A stretch of 64,000 nt of DNA, taken from NCBI RefSeq assembly GCF_000003815.2, contig NC_049992.1:3737881-3801880 (forward strand), in the 5' to 3' direction. The stretch is from Branchiostoma floridae (Eukaryota > Chordata > Leptocardii > Amphioxiformes > Branchiostomatidae). Position 1 is the first letter of the stretch. The number at the start of each line of letters is the position of its first letter. Below the pieces are notes generated by a model, which was not told where the DNA came from, ran no database searches, and saw only the letters and a program-made list of their open reading frames with translations. Shown in pieces: positions 62,698-64,000 of the stretch. Position numbers and translations under genes: made by a program.

Positions 62698-62885
62698 TTA
62701 GGTCACATTTCCGAAGCGTGGTCCGGTCGGGATGTTTTAAGAAACGAAAAATTAAACTGTATACATAGAAATACGCGCAGATCATTCACGTGAATCTTAT
62801 TTTGTCATTTTGTGTATCTTGATGTCTTTTATATCATTCCCCGGAAAGCTGCCCGGCTGGGCACCGGTTTGGAAATGTGACCTAA
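62698..62885. mobile_element. 188-bp inverted-repeat element, family X copy 2
   Basis: The ends TTAGGTCACATTTCC and GGAAATGTGACCTAA are perfect complements. The subterminal 'gcccggctgggc' resembles copy 1 at 61646-61830. Confidence 0.75.
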
Positions 62886-63085
62886 GCCTAAGTGTGCGTC
62901 TTTATCCATTGCGTTGTGATTATAGATTACATCCCACCCACTCCTGACTTTTTAATCACCGACCGCACGGACTTCGCCACACCGTGTCACCCGACATGCT
63001 GATAGAGTTTAATTTCCTGAGACCCTTCCGTTTTTACAGCGGCAAATATTAAGTTACGAAAAGCAGTCGAAAATGGCTCCATGTA

Positions 63086-63331
63086 AAGGTGTGCTCCCAC
63101 CGCACTTGTGTCAAGCTTGCGTCACTGCGGGGTTCGTTCACTGCGTCACTGTTTTGTTATTTTCTCAGATGTTTTATAATTTAGATATTGCGTAATGTGT
63201 AAATATATGACTTAGAAGACGGCAAATACACAAAAAGAAAGAAAATTCATTCTTTATCTCTGAAATTCGTTCCAACGTTTCCAACCCTGCAGTGACGCAA
63301 TCTTGACGCAAGTGCGGTGGGAGCACACCTT
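63086..63331. mobile_element. 246-bp element with 49-bp inverted ends
   Basis: AAGGTGTGCTCCCACCGCAC opens the element and its complement closes it. The arms match at 46 of 49 positions by eye. The interior is AT-rich and non-coding. No clear target duplication. Confidence 0.8.
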
Positions 63332-64000
63332 AAGCACACTAAGTAGCTAATGTCGAAGAACAGTCATTCTAATCGTTTGATCAAATGAATCCATTGCGTT
63401 TCGCCCCCTCATGTAGGCGTGTTAAACGTTTGATGTATCCGGGCCTTTGTAGTGGCACAGCGGAAAAATGATGAACCGTAAATGGACTAATGTTACCGCA
63501 CAACTAATTACGATCAGTGTATAATTCTCGGAAAGATTTGATCCAGGCGCAGTTTCCAATAGTCGAAATGACACTAGAACATTTTCAAAGCACCCCTGAC
63601 CAATGAGAAGCGATTGCCGCGTAATGAATCTGAGTGATTAGATCTATCAACCTCGTCACTTCTGTAGGTGAAACATTAACACAGCGTGTTCATTTCTAAT
63701 TTGTAACTGTCTAGTCTGAGCAATAGCATTGAGGTATGGTTAAGTGTAATTATGCAATGATTACCGTATTCTGACTAACTTTCCCGTGTTGATGTAAATT
63801 GTGCACTGACGTATGTCGGTGCAAACGAGCTAATCCGCCCAGACAGGGTGTACTTACTGCGGCATGCGGAGAGCTTACAAATTACACAGGTAGCAACAAT
63901 TGACTGCACAAACATGAACGTATGTTGTATGTATATCTGTTCATTTTATCTCTTAGCTGATATATGGTGGTACACAGTACAAATGAGCGAATCGAACCAG

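Overview
The window looks like genomic DNA of a cephalochordate (amphioxus, Branchiostoma-like). This is inferred from four things: intron-rich animal genes with GT-AG introns, tandem C-type lectin genes and an Ig-type receptor, many short inverted-repeat transposons and a tRNA-derived SINE, and minisatellites lying across exon/intron borders. From memory, such border minisatellites have been described in amphioxus. No database was consulted. All gene models were built by hand from splice sites, reading phase and protein similarity.

Layout. (1) About 1-8515, minus strand: a WD40-repeat gene, read from its start codon at 8515 and probably running off the left edge. (2) 8849-8864, plus strand: a possible first exon of another gene, head to head with gene 1. 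(3) 10495-12492 and 13274-16351, minus strand: two related secreted C-type lectin genes. The second carries a long Thr/Pro/Gly stalk. (4) 16624-32105, plus strand: a 22-exon gene for a protein of about 966 residues with an N-terminal RUN domain and a C-terminal Rubicon-homology zinc domain, of the PLEKHM1/Rubicon type connected with autophagy and late endosomes. It starts 272 bp from the second lectin in divergent orientation. Its intron 15 holds a 1083-bp Mutator-like element with 124-bp inverted ends and a perfect 9-bp target duplication. (5) 32106-39055: intergenic and repeat-rich, with no gene seen. (6) 39056-60308, minus strand: a 7-exon gene for a type I membrane protein of about 527 residues with signal peptide, three Ig-like domains, transmembrane segment, tyrosine-rich tail and C-terminal SH3 domain. 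Its 14.6-kb first intron is largely degenerate tandem arrays. (7) 60309-64000: upstream flank with several short inverted-repeat elements.

Two things stand out. One is the Ig-transmembrane-SH3 architecture: a receptor that carries its own SH3 module, assembled from exons separated only by phase-1 introns. The other is a recurrent pattern in three of the genes. The last or first few dozen bases of an exon, with its splice site, have been amplified in tandem into the neighbouring intron. I count about ten such cases, each leaving a series of decoy donors or acceptors. The lectins and the Ig receptor suggest recognition or immune-type roles and the RUN/Rubicon gene a trafficking role. Nothing in the sequence shows that the genes act together.
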